A DNA stretch of 64,000 nucleotides from SAR92 clade bacterium H921 (GTDB lineage Bacteria > Pseudomonadota > Gammaproteobacteria > Pseudomonadales > Porticoccaceae): contig JAOALD010000003.1 of assembly GCA_025153755.1 (NCBI GenBank), forward strand, positions 124,001-188,000. The letters run 5' to 3'. The first letter of the stretch is position 1, and every line of letters begins with the position of its first letter. A model generated the notes under the pieces. The model did no database searches and was not told the DNA's origin. It saw only the letters and a program-made list of their open reading frames with translations. Positions 28,405-37,665 of this stretch are shown one piece after another. The translations under genes and the position numbers were made by a program.

Positions 28405-29622
28405 TTATTTGTCCCTCAGGCGTTGGAGAAATCTAGCAAAGCGTCCAATAGCCTCGGTCAACTGATCTTGGTCTGGTAAGAACACTATTCGGAAATGCTG
28501 TTTATCTTTGAGGTTAAATGCAGACCCCTGAACAAGCAGCACGCGCTCTTCCTTTAATAGATTGAGCACCAATTCTTCATCATCGGCAATGGGGTAAATC
28601 TGCGAATCCAACTTGGGAAACAGATACATTGCAGACTGTGGCTTGACGCAACTGACGCCAGGAATATCGGTGATTAACCGATGTGCCAGATCGCGTTGTT
28701 CAATCAGCCGTCCACCAGGCAAGACAAGGTCTTGGATACTCTGATAACCACCCAAGGCTGTCTGTACTGCTAGCATTGCGGGCGCGTTGGCGCAAAGACG
28801 CATAGAGGCGAGCATTTCTAAGCCTTCGATATAGTTTTTAGCAATCTGCTTGGCACCACTTATAAGCATCCAGCCAGAGCGAAACCCAGCCAGACGATAG
28901 GTCTTGGATAGCCCATTAAATGTCAGGCAGGGAACCTCATTAACCATAGTCGCTAGAGGTGTGTGGACAGCGCTATCGTAGAGAATACGATCATATATCT
29001 CGTCTGCAAAGACCACCAGATTGTGGCGCTCTGCAAGAGCAACAATTTGCTTTAATACGGCCTTAGAATAAACCGCTCCAGTCGGGTTGTTGGGATTAAT
29101 AACTACTATGCCCCGAGTTTTAGGGGTGATCTTAGATTCGATATCTGCAAGATCAGGTTGCCAATGATCATCTTCGTTGCAGTTGTAATGCACAGGCGTG
29201 CCACTGGACATAGATACTGCAGCGGTCCACAGTGGGTAATCAGGGGAGGGTATTAGTATCTCGTCACCCTGATTCAACAGCGCTTGCATCGCCATCACAA
29301 TCAGCTCACTAACTCCGTTTCCCATAATGACATCATCAACGTCAAGATCGGTTATACCCTGTGCCTGATACCGTTGCATCACAGCTTTACGTGCCGAAAA
29401 TAGACCCTTGCTGTGGCTGTATCCTTGGGCATCGCGCAGGTTGTGGATCACATCATGGAGGATTTCATCTGGCGCATCAAAGCCGAAAGCCCCGGGATTA
29501 CCGATGTTTAACTTAATTATCTTTTGTCCCTGCTCCTCAAGCCAATTGGCATGGTTGAGCACAGGCCCACGGATCTCGTAGCAAACGCCACTAAGTTTGT
29601 CCGATTGAAAGATTTCAGTCAT
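28405..29622 (-). CDS. alaA: Glutamate-pyruvate aminotransferase AlaA
   Basis: PLP enzyme forming alanine from pyruvate and glutamate. 405 residues matching E. coli AlaA (YfbQ) throughout: CYEIRGPVLNHANWLEEQG, LNIGNPGAFGFDAPDEI, GNGVSELIVMAMQALL, INPNNPTGAVYS, the Lys site NGLSKTYRLAGFRSGW and EGLEMLASMRLCANAPA. GAAGAAG precedes the ATG. The 54-residue gene follows on the same strand. Confidence 0.95.
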   Translation of the reverse strand: MTEIFQSDKLSGVCYEIRGPVLNHANWLEEQGQKIIKLNIGNPGAFGFDAPDEILHDVIHNLRDAQGYSHSKGLFSARKAVMQRYQAQGITDLDVDDVIMGNGVSELIVMAMQALLNQGDEILIPSPDYPLWTAAVSMSSGTPVHYNCNEDDHWQPDLADIESKITPKTRGIVVINPNNPTGAVYSKAVLKQIVALAERHNLVVFADEIYDRILYDSAVHTPLATMVNEVPCLTFNGLSKTYRLAGFRSGWMLISGAKQIAKNYIEGLEMLASMRLCANAPAMLAVQTALGGYQSIQDLVLPGGRLIEQRDLAHRLITDIPGVSCVKPQSAMYLFPKLDSQIYPIADDEELVLNLLKEERVLLVQGSAFNLKDKQHFRIVFLPDQDQLTEAIGRFARFLQRLRDK

Positions 29623-29692
29623 TATGCTTCTTCATTTTTTTGACTCTAAAGATACATTGTAGCCAAAATAATCCGCTGTAGGGGTTCTGATA

Positions 29693-30430
29693 ATGAAAAT
29701 AATCGGTTTTTTGGGGCAGGCTCTGATGGTTTGGATGTGCATGGTCGCATTGGCATTAGAGTTAGATGTAATACAGTTACAATATAAGCTTTTATTTGTC
29801 ATATTTTGTGTGGGGAGCGGGACGTTGGTGGCTACGTTTGGCGCTGGTGCCCTGATCATTAGATACGCTCAAGATAAATACGTGCCCACAGACTTTGTGT
29901 TGCTGCTAGTGGTTTGTTTTTGCCCGGCTGCGCTGACTCTGTACGTTTTTGGTGTAAAAGGTTTGTTAGCGCCGCCGCTGAACGATATTAGTACTGATAT
30001 CGTCAACCCTCCTGCGCTGACATACGCTGCCGCAACGCGTACCAAGATACACCAGCCTGTAGAATTTCCAAGCCACACCTCGGCACTGCAGACGGCTGCA
30101 TATCCCGATATAAAACCCTTTCATGTGCCGCTCACTGCTCGAGATGCTTACTCTCTTTCGCTTTATGTCGGCACATTGCTAGGGTGGAGCATCGTCTATG
30201 ACAACTTGGCAAAGGGTGATATAAATTTGCAAGAAAAGACCAGATTCTTAGCTTTTAAATCTGATATAGCTATTCGAGTTACTCCTGTAGATGAAGATTA
30301 CTCAATAATTGATATTCGCTCTGCGGCAATGGAGGTTGAATGGGATTTCGGCTCGAATGCGGAAAGAATAAGGGCTTTTGTCGCTAAATTTGGTACTGAA
30401 CTTGAAAAGCGGCGAAGCACTGAAATCTAA
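29693..30430 (+). CDS. DUF1499 membrane protein
   Basis: 245 residues: three predicted membrane helices at about 5-24, 29-56 and 64-90, then a soluble DUF1499 domain to the end. The domain shows LNDISTDIVNPPAL, FKSDIAIRVTPVDEDYSIIDIRS and NAERIRAFVAKF, the usual landmarks of the family. Its biochemical role is unknown; the gene is single and points away from alaA. AGGGG precedes the ATG. Confidence 0.82.
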   Translation: MKIIGFLGQALMVWMCMVALALELDVIQLQYKLLFVIFCVGSGTLVATFGAGALIIRYAQDKYVPTDFVLLLVVCFCPAALTLYVFGVKGLLAPPLNDISTDIVNPPALTYAAATRTKIHQPVEFPSHTSALQTAAYPDIKPFHVPLTARDAYSLSLYVGTLLGWSIVYDNLAKGDINLQEKTRFLAFKSDIAIRVTPVDEDYSIIDIRSAAMEVEWDFGSNAERIRAFVAKFGTELEKRRSTEI

Positions 30431-30594
30431 TGGTTACTAGGGCCTGACAGTTGACCGGCTCTATCTCGGAATAGGCCTTTGTTACTCAGCTATGCCTGTT
30501 TTGCCTTTAGGCGTAGGACGCTGTCTTTGCAGGACAAAATTTAAGATAACGCGCCTGGCTAAATCATCTACTTTTACCAAACATTTAGAAGACT

Positions 30595-30765
30595 ATGCTT
30601 AGGTTGGTCAAACCGAGTTCATTGGCGCCAAGAAAATTTATGAGGGACATTGAGACATTGGCTCGTAGTTTTCTAGATTGGTTACCAAAGCATGGAAAAT
30701 GTGAAAAAAAAGTACTTCAGGAAGCTTTCAAGGCTGTTTGCACTCAAGGCACCGCAAAAGGATAG
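30595..30765 (+). CDS. Possible small protein, 56 residues
   Basis: An ATG at 30595 opens 56 codons (a shorter form starts at ATG 30640), with internal stretch MRDIETLARSFLDWLPKHG. The product is basic and partly helical. A strong intrinsic terminator follows 20 bases after the stop, showing that something is transcribed to this point; it could also be the end of the DUF1499 transcript or a small RNA. Only a weak AGAAG precedes the ATG. The rest of 30431-30594 shows nothing I can name. Unrecognised. Confidence 0.35.
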   Translation: MLRLVKPSSLAPRKFMRDIETLARSFLDWLPKHGKCEKKVLQEAFKAVCTQGTAKG

Positions 30766-30784
30766 GATTTGCCTCTAGCCATCT

Positions 30785-30810
30785 AAAAGCCTCGGTTTTG
30801 AGGCTTTTTT
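30785..30810 (+). terminator. Intrinsic terminator
   Basis: AAAAGCCTC (30785-30793) pairs with GAGGCTTTT (30800-30808) around a GGTTTT loop, ending in a run of T. It closes the DUF1499/small-gene region and insulates the tRNA promoter 30 bases further on. Confidence 0.85.
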
Positions 30811-30840
30811 GCCTCTATTTTTTTTATTTGCCAAAAAGAC

Positions 30841-30868
30841 TTGAGAACCCTTTCACTTTGTTTATAAT
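30841..30868 (+). promoter_or_regulatory. Promoter of the tRNA-Glu/tRNA-Gly transcript
   Basis: TTGAGA (-35, 30841-30846), a 16-bp spacer and a perfect TATAAT (30863-30868) are followed by the GC-rich discriminator GCCGCCC. Start of transcription is expected near 30875, leaving a leader of about 118 nt before tRNA-Glu. The discriminator suggests stringent control. Confidence 0.8.
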
Positions 30869-30992
30869 GCCGCCCTCGCTTGAGTGAAAGACACGCGAGA
30901 CCTTAGAAGAGAGATGGTGGCCATATCTGTTTTGCATGTCAGATAGGCTCCAGATTAGTAAATGTTTTTTCTTCAAGGTGTGTAAAACCTAC

Positions 30993-31068
30993 GTCCCGTT
31001 CGTCTAGAGGCCTAGGACACCGCCCTTTCACGGCGGTAACAGGGGTTCGACTCCCCTACGGGACGCCA
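30993..31068 (+). tRNA. tRNA-Glu (anticodon TTC)
   Basis: 76 nt including an encoded CCA. Acceptor GTCCCGT pairs with ACGGGAC; the anticodon arm is CCGCC-CTTTCAC-GGCGG; the T-loop TTCGACT is in the AGGGG/CCCCT arm. It reads GAA/GAG codons and is first of a two-tRNA transcript. Confidence 0.97.
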
Positions 31069-31097
31069 TTTTATACGTTGCTTATGGATAAGCTTCT

Positions 31098-31172
31098 GCG
31101 GGAATAGCTCAGTGGTAGAGCACAACCTTGCCAAGGTTGGGGTCGCGAGTTCGAACCTCGTTTCCCGCTCCA
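31098..31172 (+). tRNA. tRNA-Gly (anticodon GCC)
   Basis: 75 nt with encoded CCA. Acceptor GCGGGAA/TTCCCGC, anticodon arm CAACC-TTGCCAA-GGTTG and T-loop TTCGAAC. It lies 29 nt after tRNA-Glu and shares its promoter and the terminator that follows. Confidence 0.97.
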
Positions 31173-31177
31173 ACTAT

Positions 31178-31210
31178 AAAACGCAAAACTCCGGTTTTGC
31201 GTTTTTTTTT
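31178..31210 (+). terminator. Terminator of the tRNA transcript (bidirectional)
   Basis: AAAACGCAAAAC (31178-31189), TCCG loop, GTTTTGCGTTTT (31194-31205), then further T. The A-run on the left side gives a T-tail for the opposite strand too, so it could also stop the patatin-like gene coming from the right. Confidence 0.9.
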
Positions 31211-31259
31211 GCCTGCAAAACCTCCCTGAATATTTTAGACCTAAGCGCTGCGGATTGGG

Positions 31260-32399
31260 TTACGAATTATATTTGAAAAAATCTCGAATTTGGGTTTCCT
31301 GGCTTAATGCATCCTGGTAACCCAAATCAATTAATTTGCGGCAAAACCCGGGCTCAAAAAGAAGGTAGCTAGCGGCACTGGAGCCTCCCTGTTTAGAGGT
31401 GGCCCCGACCAATTTCAAGAATAGCCTCAATGAAAGGGGCAGTTCATGAATATGTTCCTCCGCTAGCCTATCTATCGACCGGCTAGGTGAAATAGACAGC
31501 ACATCGATGGTATTTAGGTCTGCAATATCGCTGGTGTCCCGAAGGGACTGGGGTATGACTGAGGTAATTCTATTAATCTTGCGTAGGGTCTCTAGGTCGC
31601 TCTCAACTGCGTCAATAAAAGCGCTGTTGAACATATGCCCCATAATCTGTGCGATAGATGGAGAGCGGTCTGAAGTCACTTCGATATTAGGCCTGGTTGC
31701 ATTGTCGCTAACCCCTATAATTAGTAGCTGGCTGGCACCCATATGCAATGCTGGGCTAATTGGCTTCAATTGACGGACCGCTCCGTCGCCAAAGTAACCT
31801 TGTTTTAGTTTAACTGCGGGAAATAGGCTTGGGATCGCGGTACTCGCCATTAGGTGGTCAATGGTTAAATTTACCTTTACACCTCTACGGCGAGCGCGGG
31901 TCCATGGCTGAATACTGTCTTGGCCATGAACAAACGTTACTGATTGACCCGAGGCATAACTCATAGCGCTTATGGCAATGGCCTGCAGCTCGCCATTAGC
32001 AACAGCGGTGTCCAAGTGATCAAATTTAACATAGCTGTTGAGCAGTTCGCGCAGTGGCGTGTTGTCCAACAGCGAAATAGAGCGACCGATATTGTAATCC
32101 CTATAAATCAGAGACGCAGCCATATGAAATGCGTTGATAGCGACTCCTATGGGGTCGGTACGATAGACGTCGGAGGCGCGTATATTTTGCCAGATCGCTT
32201 CTAGCTTGTTGGTCCTCAGTCGAAATGGGCCAGGTCGGCCAGCGATAGAAAGAGCGTTAATTGCTCCTGCGGAGGTACCACAGATTATGGGAAATGGGTT
32301 GTACACTGTTCTGGGCAAGATAGCAGCTATGCCTTTGAGAACGCCAACTTGATAGGCCGCGCGTGCGCCACCACCGGTTAAAATTAATCCTCTACTCAC
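31260..32399 (-). CDS. Patatin-like phospholipase
   Basis: Cytosolic or membrane-associated lipid acyl hydrolase of the patatin/RssA type. The oxyanion-hole motif GGGARAAYQVGVL is at residues 9-21, the nucleophile Ser in GTSAGAIN near 43, and the catalytic Asp in YFGDGAVR near 208. 379 residues; the C-terminal 150 include a helical region of unknown role. It starts with GTG at 32399; an overlapping ATG is out of frame. The flavodoxin gene lies 26 bases upstream on the same strand, so the two are probably an operon. Confidence 0.9.
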   Translation of the reverse strand: MSRGLILTGGGARAAYQVGVLKGIAAILPRTVYNPFPIICGTSAGAINALSIAGRPGPFRLRTNKLEAIWQNIRASDVYRTDPIGVAINAFHMAASLIYRDYNIGRSISLLDNTPLRELLNSYVKFDHLDTAVANGELQAIAISAMSYASGQSVTFVHGQDSIQPWTRARRRGVKVNLTIDHLMASTAIPSLFPAVKLKQGYFGDGAVRQLKPISPALHMGASQLLIIGVSDNATRPNIEVTSDRSPSIAQIMGHMFNSAFIDAVESDLETLRKINRITSVIPQSLRDTSDIADLNTIDVLSISPSRSIDRLAEEHIHELPLSLRLFLKLVGATSKQGGSSAASYLLFEPGFCRKLIDLGYQDALSQETQIRDFFKYNS

Positions 32400-32425
32400 A
32401 TGTCAATCCATTTGTTATGGCGTTA

Positions 32426-32881
32426 TTAAAAAATCCCTAGTGCCAAACCAGCGGCCATAGCATGCCCAAAGTCTCGGGACTGATCCAGATGCTCGGCACT
32501 GATTACTCCGTTGGCGACATAGGGCTCGGCGATTTTTCTTAGAGGGTAACCCTTAGCAATACGCTCTATATCGCGAACTGCACCACTGCCATCGTTCTCA
32601 GCACTCACAAAGGTAGCATAGGGTAAATTGAGCTTGTAGGGCTCAGCTGGGTAATAGGTACGGTCAAAAAAGTCCTTTAGTGCGCCACTCATGGTTCCAA
32701 AATTTTCCGGCGTACCAAACAGTAACCCGTCCGCCCAGATTAAATCTTCTATCACAGTGTCAAAGGCTTTTAACATCTTAGTGCGAACACCGGACTCCTC
32801 TTGGCTACCGCGCAAAACTGCTTGCGCAAGTTGCTCAGTATTGCCAGTTTGGCTGTGATAAATAATTAGCAGATTTTTCAT
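32426..32881 (-). CDS. Flavodoxin-fold protein (NAD(P)H/FMN family)
   Basis: 151-residue flavodoxin-like protein. The FMN phosphate loop is YHSQTGNTEQLAQA at residues 8-21, followed by DGLLFGTPENFGTMSGALKDFFDRT, typical of WrbA/flavodoxin-related oxidoreductases, and FVSAENDGSGA. Partner and substrate are not evident. ATG start at 32881; the patatin-like gene follows. Confidence 0.82.
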   Translation of the reverse strand: MKNLLIIYHSQTGNTEQLAQAVLRGSQEESGVRTKMLKAFDTVIEDLIWADGLLFGTPENFGTMSGALKDFFDRTYYPAEPYKLNLPYATFVSAENDGSGAVRDIERIAKGYPLRKIAEPYVANGVISAEHLDQSRDFGHAMAAGLALGIF

Positions 32882-32985
32882 CTGTTTGTGGACACCGTTA
32901 CCCTAGAAGTCTTTGCACCTGTTTAAACTGCGCATCATGTGCTGACTGTAACAGTCTCAAGGCGATGTGCAAACAGAGGGTCCAA

Positions 32986-35307
32986 ATGCGCTATTTGATA
33001 GCGTTGAGTATAGGTATATTCAATGTAGCCTGGTGGCCTCAACTTCCAGATGTGGGCATTATGATTGTCACTGGCTCTGCGCTTGTACTGGTCGGTCTTA
33101 GATCGACAGGAGCCACACGCAAATCAGCTCATACTCTGTTGGTATTTGTCATCGGCGTATGCTGGGCTGTGCAGGTTGCCAATCGGCAGCTAGATATGCA
33201 ATTACCCAGTCATTTAGATAGACAGGATTTTATAGTTACCGGCACCATTGCTAGTTTGATAAATTCTGATGAGCGTCGCAGCCGCTTTAGCTTTGATGTA
33301 GATTCAACGAGACTGCTGTCCGGGGTCACTGAGAATGTGCCACTGAGATCGCTGTTGCTGAGTTGGTATCACTTTCAAGGAGCAGGCCCCAGTCTTGTGC
33401 CGGGCCAGCGCTGGCAAGTGGTTGTCCGTCTGCGGCGGCCAAGGGGTATGCAAAACCCTGGTGGTTTTGACTACCAGAGTTGGTTGCAGCAGCAGGGATA
33501 CTCTGCCACCGGCTATGTTCGCGAACCGGACAGTGCTAAGTTGTTGCAAGAGTCTAAGTCTTCGGTCAATCAGTATCGCAGTCGGATAGTCACAGCGATC
33601 AATAGTAGCGGCCTGTCGCCTATCGGCAGTGCTGTAGTGATAGCCTTAAGTGTTGGCGATAAACAGCAAATAAGCGCCTATTGGGACGATCTTACACGTT
33701 TAGGTATTGTTCATTTACTAGTTATATCTGGTTTGCATATAGGTTTAGTTGGGGCTATTGGTTTTATAATTGGGTCTACGCTTAGCCGCATAGCACTGCT
33801 ATTTCATCGTCAGTTGCCGTCATTGGTCAGTGATATTGGCCGTTTCTCCGGGCCCTTAATGGCGGTATTGCTGGCATCGGCCTATAGTCTCTTGGCAGGC
33901 TTTTCGCTACCTACTCAGCGCGCCCTCATAGGTTTGACGGTAGTTATGGCGAGCAAACTTATATTTTATCGTGTAGCCCCATTGACCTGTATGCTGTGGG
34001 CGCTTGCCATAATCGCCATCAGCCAGCCCTTGGCTGTATTAAGTGCCGGATTTTGGCTGTCGTTTATTGCGGTTGGCTCACTGATCTGGTGGTTTACACC
34101 ATATGTAGAAAGGAAAAACAGACAGCCTTTATGGCGCATTTTTTCGGTCCAGTTTGCGCTTTTGGCCACCACGGTAATCCCGCTGATATTTTTTATGGGG
34201 CGAGCATCCTGGCTGGCACCTTTGGTCAATATTATTGCTGTGCCCTGGGTTTCTCTTGTCTGCGTTCCTCTGACACTGATTGGCGTAGCGCTTAATATTT
34301 TATGGCCTGAGTTAGCAGTTAATACATGGCAGTTGGCTGATTATTCGATCGTTGCACTCTGGTGGATTATGGACAGGTTGCCGGAGAGGGCTGGTTTTAT
34401 TGTATCGCCTGTACCTGTGGATAGCTGGGCCCTGGTAGCCGCAATTTTAGCCGCTCTAGGTTGTTTGTTACCCTCTAAGCTACCGGGGCGATGGCTTTTA
34501 CTGTTGCCCCTATGCGCCCTGTTAATTGCCGCTAAGCCCGAGCCACCACTGAGGTTAACTGTACTAGATGTGGGGCAGGGTTTGGCTGTGATCATTGAAG
34601 CCGCAGATAAAACTCTAGTCTATGACGCAGGTCCGAGCTATGGCGATAACTTCAGCGCCGGAAGCGGTATTATCGCCCCCTATCTATGGCACCGCGGGCG
34701 CGATCAAATTGATCAGCTAGTGATTAGCCATGAGGACGAAGATCACCGTGGTGGTCTGGTATCACTACTAGACTCGATGTTAGTCAAACAGGTACTAGTT
34801 GGACCTGCGGTGGAGCAACAGGGTGCCACACACTGTCAGGCAGGTCATAATTGGCGTTGGGGCGAGGGTGAACATAGTATCAACTTTACAATATTATCAC
34901 CTGACGTGACGGGGCCGGTTGAGGGCAACAACAGCTCATGCGTACTGTTAGTGAAATGGAGAGATCAAACTATTTTACTACCTGGTGATATCGAGCGCAT
35001 CGTTGAGCAGCAATTGATACTAGACGCCATCCCTATCAATGTTTTAATTGCCCCTCATCATGGTAGTAAAACCTCATCTACCCATAAATTTGTTAAGATG
35101 ATACGACCAGACCACGTGGTTTTTTCATCTGGTTATCGCCATCATTTTGGACATCCCCACAAAACCGTATTAGCTCGTTACCAAGGGGTTAACAGCCGTC
35201 TTTGGTCAACTTCCGAGCAGGGTGCAATTAGTTTTGTCTGGGATCGGCGAGGAGAGTTAAAAGTTACTGCGCAAAGAGAAACTGCGGATGCTCGATGGTG
35301 GCGCTGA
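32986..35307 (+). CDS. comEC: DNA internalisation channel ComEC/Rec2
   Basis: Inner-membrane protein that takes single-stranded DNA into the cytoplasm during transformation. An N-terminal soluble OB-like domain (about 70-180), a multi-helix competence domain with VGDKQQIS and HLLVISGLHIGLVG, then a C-terminal metallo-beta-lactamase domain with LDVGQGLAVII, SHEDEDHRGG, LPGDIE and APHHGSKTSS. GAGGG upstream of the ATG at 32986 decides the start (773 aa); ATG 32965 would add seven residues. In Pseudomonas it also lies upstream of lpxK. Confidence 0.92.
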   Translation: MRYLIALSIGIFNVAWWPQLPDVGIMIVTGSALVLVGLRSTGATRKSAHTLLVFVIGVCWAVQVANRQLDMQLPSHLDRQDFIVTGTIASLINSDERRSRFSFDVDSTRLLSGVTENVPLRSLLLSWYHFQGAGPSLVPGQRWQVVVRLRRPRGMQNPGGFDYQSWLQQQGYSATGYVREPDSAKLLQESKSSVNQYRSRIVTAINSSGLSPIGSAVVIALSVGDKQQISAYWDDLTRLGIVHLLVISGLHIGLVGAIGFIIGSTLSRIALLFHRQLPSLVSDIGRFSGPLMAVLLASAYSLLAGFSLPTQRALIGLTVVMASKLIFYRVAPLTCMLWALAIIAISQPLAVLSAGFWLSFIAVGSLIWWFTPYVERKNRQPLWRIFSVQFALLATTVIPLIFFMGRASWLAPLVNIIAVPWVSLVCVPLTLIGVALNILWPELAVNTWQLADYSIVALWWIMDRLPERAGFIVSPVPVDSWALVAAILAALGCLLPSKLPGRWLLLLPLCALLIAAKPEPPLRLTVLDVGQGLAVIIEAADKTLVYDAGPSYGDNFSAGSGIIAPYLWHRGRDQIDQLVISHEDEDHRGGLVSLLDSMLVKQVLVGPAVEQQGATHCQAGHNWRWGEGEHSINFTILSPDVTGPVEGNNSSCVLLVKWRDQTILLPGDIERIVEQQLILDAIPINVLIAPHHGSKTSSTHKFVKMIRPDHVVFSSGYRHHFGHPHKTVLARYQGVNSRLWSTSEQGAISFVWDRRGELKVTAQRETADARWWR

Positions 35308-35628
35308 CGCGCCTATCCCACCCAACAATGACCGTAAGTTTATGCTAAGGTTGACCGGAATTTGGTGGATTTTTTAGGCGCGACTTGGTAACAAGTTTTT
35401 ACTTCTGGTTACTGGTCACAACTGTGACAGATTTACTTCACTTTACTGTCTTCACTGGGAGCTCAGTCCGCAAGTTCAGTGGTGCGATGGTCTTGGCTGT
35501 ACTAGCTTGAGATAATCCTGTTGAAGATCAGCCTGTCAGATGGCAATATCTTAGACCCTAGAGACCTGTCAATGAGCTATGGATTCAAGAGCAGACACGC
35601 ATCTTAAACCTCCCTTAGTGGACAAAAT
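35308..35628. other. Intergenic region between comEC and the small gene before msbA
   Basis: No convincing gene or RNA. A widely spaced inverted pair GCGCCTA near 35310 and TAGGCGC near 35377 is present, without the features of a terminator. No near-consensus promoter is visible, although one is expected for msbA-lpxK-kdsB. Confidence 0.5.
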
Positions 35629-35655
35629 TTGATAAATCGTGAGATCGAGACCATT

Positions 35656-35817
35656 ATGGCGACTTTACAGGATACCTTTGAGGGCTATGTAGCCATGTCG
35701 TTGATGATAGCTCCCGAAGCTCAAATCAGTTACCAATCTGTTATTAGTGTCACAAATGGCACTAAACAGTATGATTTAGGCCAACTGAATATAACCGAAC
35801 GGCAGATGCAAGAGTAA
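35656..35817 (+). CDS. Possible small protein before msbA, 53-62 residues
   Basis: An open frame from ATG 35656 (MATLQDTFEGYVAMSLM), or from TTG 35629, ends 6 bases before the msbA start, so coupling is possible. There is no clear Shine-Dalgarno and no recognised domain. In Pseudomonas exbB and exbD occupy the space between comEC and lpxK; this product does not resemble either. It may be real or chance. Confidence 0.35.
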   Translation: MATLQDTFEGYVAMSLMIAPEAQISYQSVISVTNGTKQYDLGQLNITERQMQE

Positions 35818-35823
35818 AAATTT

Positions 35824-37665
35824 ATGTCTCAGAATTCTGCGTCAAGCGGGGTAAAAACCTACGCACGATTACTTGGTTATGTTGCCCGTTACTGGGGTGC
35901 GTTTGTGGTTGCCATCTTTGGCTTGGTCATGCACTCAGCAGCGGAAGTGGCCTTTGTTGATCTACTTGGTTATATCACTGACACTGTGGGTACCCTAACG
36001 GGGTCTGCAGCACAGGAGACTAGTCTTCCCAGCACAGGTTTAACCGCTTTTTTTGCCAGCGCTCTATTTGGTGAGGCTCTTACCGAATACCGCTGGCTGG
36101 TTATCCCTCTGTTTTTGGTGATAGTGAGCATGATTCGAGGTGTCGGTTATCTGATCGGCAGCTATGGCCTGGCCTATGTATCCAACTATTTAGTGCACGC
36201 TCTGCGACTAGATATCTTTGAAAAATATTTGCTTTTGCCCTTTCGTTTTTTTGATCAGTCTATGTCCGGACATCTTGTATCTGTGGTAACTTTTAATGTG
36301 CAGCAGGTAACTCAGGCCGGAACCAAAGCGTTAAAAACGCTATTGCAGCAGGGTAGTTTGGTGATAGGACTTATGAGCTACCTCTTTTATGTCAACTGGA
36401 AGCTCACTCTGTTTTTTATTGCGGTAATGCCATTTATCGCTGTTTTAGTAGCCATTGTCAGTAAACGCTTCAGGCTAATTAGCAAGCGTATTCAGTCGGC
36501 TATGGGCGATGTAACCCATGTTACCCAAGAGGCAGTGAGCGGTTATCAGGAAGTGCGTATGTTCGGCGGTGCGACTGCTGAGCGGGTGCGCATAGATATC
36601 GCAAGTCATAGCAATCGGCGCCAAAACATGAAAATGTCCCTCACCGAGGGCATCAGTAACCCTTTGGTCATGCTAATTGTGTCATTGGCGTTTGGCGCGA
36701 TCACCGGTTTTATGCTTAATCCTGCTATTTTGGACACCATGACTACAGGCAGCTTCATTACGTTTTTAGTGGCCTCTGGCATGCTGATTAAGCCTATTCG
36801 ACAGCTGACAGAGGTTAACAGCGATGTGCAGAAGGGAATCGCTGCCGCTGAGTCTATATTTGAGGTGCTCGATGCAGAGGAAGAAATCGATGCAGGCACT
36901 GTTGAGTTGCGTTCTGTGTCTGGTAAATTTGAATTTAAGAATATCAATTTCAATTATGGCAACTCTGATCGAGCCGTTTTAAAAGACATTAACTTCTCGG
37001 TCAATCCTGGGCAAACTATTGCTCTGGTAGGATCATCAGGCAGCGGCAAAACCTCATTGGTTAACCTAATTCCGCGTTTTTATAACCATATTGAAGGCAA
37101 TATCTTGCTAGACGGAGTCGATGTGAACGATTTCACTTTGGCGAACTTGCGCCAGCATATTGCTATCGTTAGTCAAAATGTCACTCTGTTTAACGACAGC
37201 ATCTTTAATAATATAGCCTATGGCGAGCTTGCAAACAGCAGTGCCCATAAAGTTGAGGCGGCAGCATCCATAGCTCATGCCCATGAGTTTATTGAGAATT
37301 TATCCGAGGGTTACAGTACCCATATTGGTGATGATGGGGTCATGCTTTCCGGTGGTCAACGACAGCGTATTGCCATAGCGCGAGCGGTGTTGAAAAATGC
37401 GCCTGTCCTGATTTTAGATGAGGCTACTTCAGCGCTTGATACAGACTCAGAGCGCCATATTCAGGCGGCATTAGAAGAGCTTATGAAAGATCGTACTACC
37501 TTCGTTATTGCCCATCGACTCAGTACGGTTGAAAAAGCAGACCACATACTGGTTATGGAAAATGGTTCTATTGTGGAGCAGGGGAGCCATATTGATCTGC
37601 TGGCATCCGCTGGACGTTATGCGCAGCTCTACCACAACCAGTTTGATGAGTCTGGGGTTGCCTGA
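35824..37665 (+). CDS. msbA: Lipid A flippase MsbA-type ABC transporter
   Basis: Exporter of lipid A-core across the inner membrane. 613 residues: six-helix transmembrane domain (about 20-330) and a nucleotide-binding domain with Walker A GSSGSGKTS at 403-411, signature LSGGQRQRIAIAR from 508 and Walker B VLILDEATSALD near 530. lpxK and kdsB follow directly, which supports a lipid A role over other ABC exporters. The length is slightly above E. coli MsbA (582), mainly from an extra extracytoplasmic stretch near residues 60-80. Confidence 0.9.
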   Translation: MSQNSASSGVKTYARLLGYVARYWGAFVVAIFGLVMHSAAEVAFVDLLGYITDTVGTLTGSAAQETSLPSTGLTAFFASALFGEALTEYRWLVIPLFLVIVSMIRGVGYLIGSYGLAYVSNYLVHALRLDIFEKYLLLPFRFFDQSMSGHLVSVVTFNVQQVTQAGTKALKTLLQQGSLVIGLMSYLFYVNWKLTLFFIAVMPFIAVLVAIVSKRFRLISKRIQSAMGDVTHVTQEAVSGYQEVRMFGGATAERVRIDIASHSNRRQNMKMSLTEGISNPLVMLIVSLAFGAITGFMLNPAILDTMTTGSFITFLVASGMLIKPIRQLTEVNSDVQKGIAAAESIFEVLDAEEEIDAGTVELRSVSGKFEFKNINFNYGNSDRAVLKDINFSVNPGQTIALVGSSGSGKTSLVNLIPRFYNHIEGNILLDGVDVNDFTLANLRQHIAIVSQNVTLFNDSIFNNIAYGELANSSAHKVEAAASIAHAHEFIENLSEGYSTHIGDDGVMLSGGQRQRIAIARAVLKNAPVLILDEATSALDTDSERHIQAALEELMKDRTTFVIAHRLSTVEKADHILVMENGSIVEQGSHIDLLASAGRYAQLYHNQFDESGVA

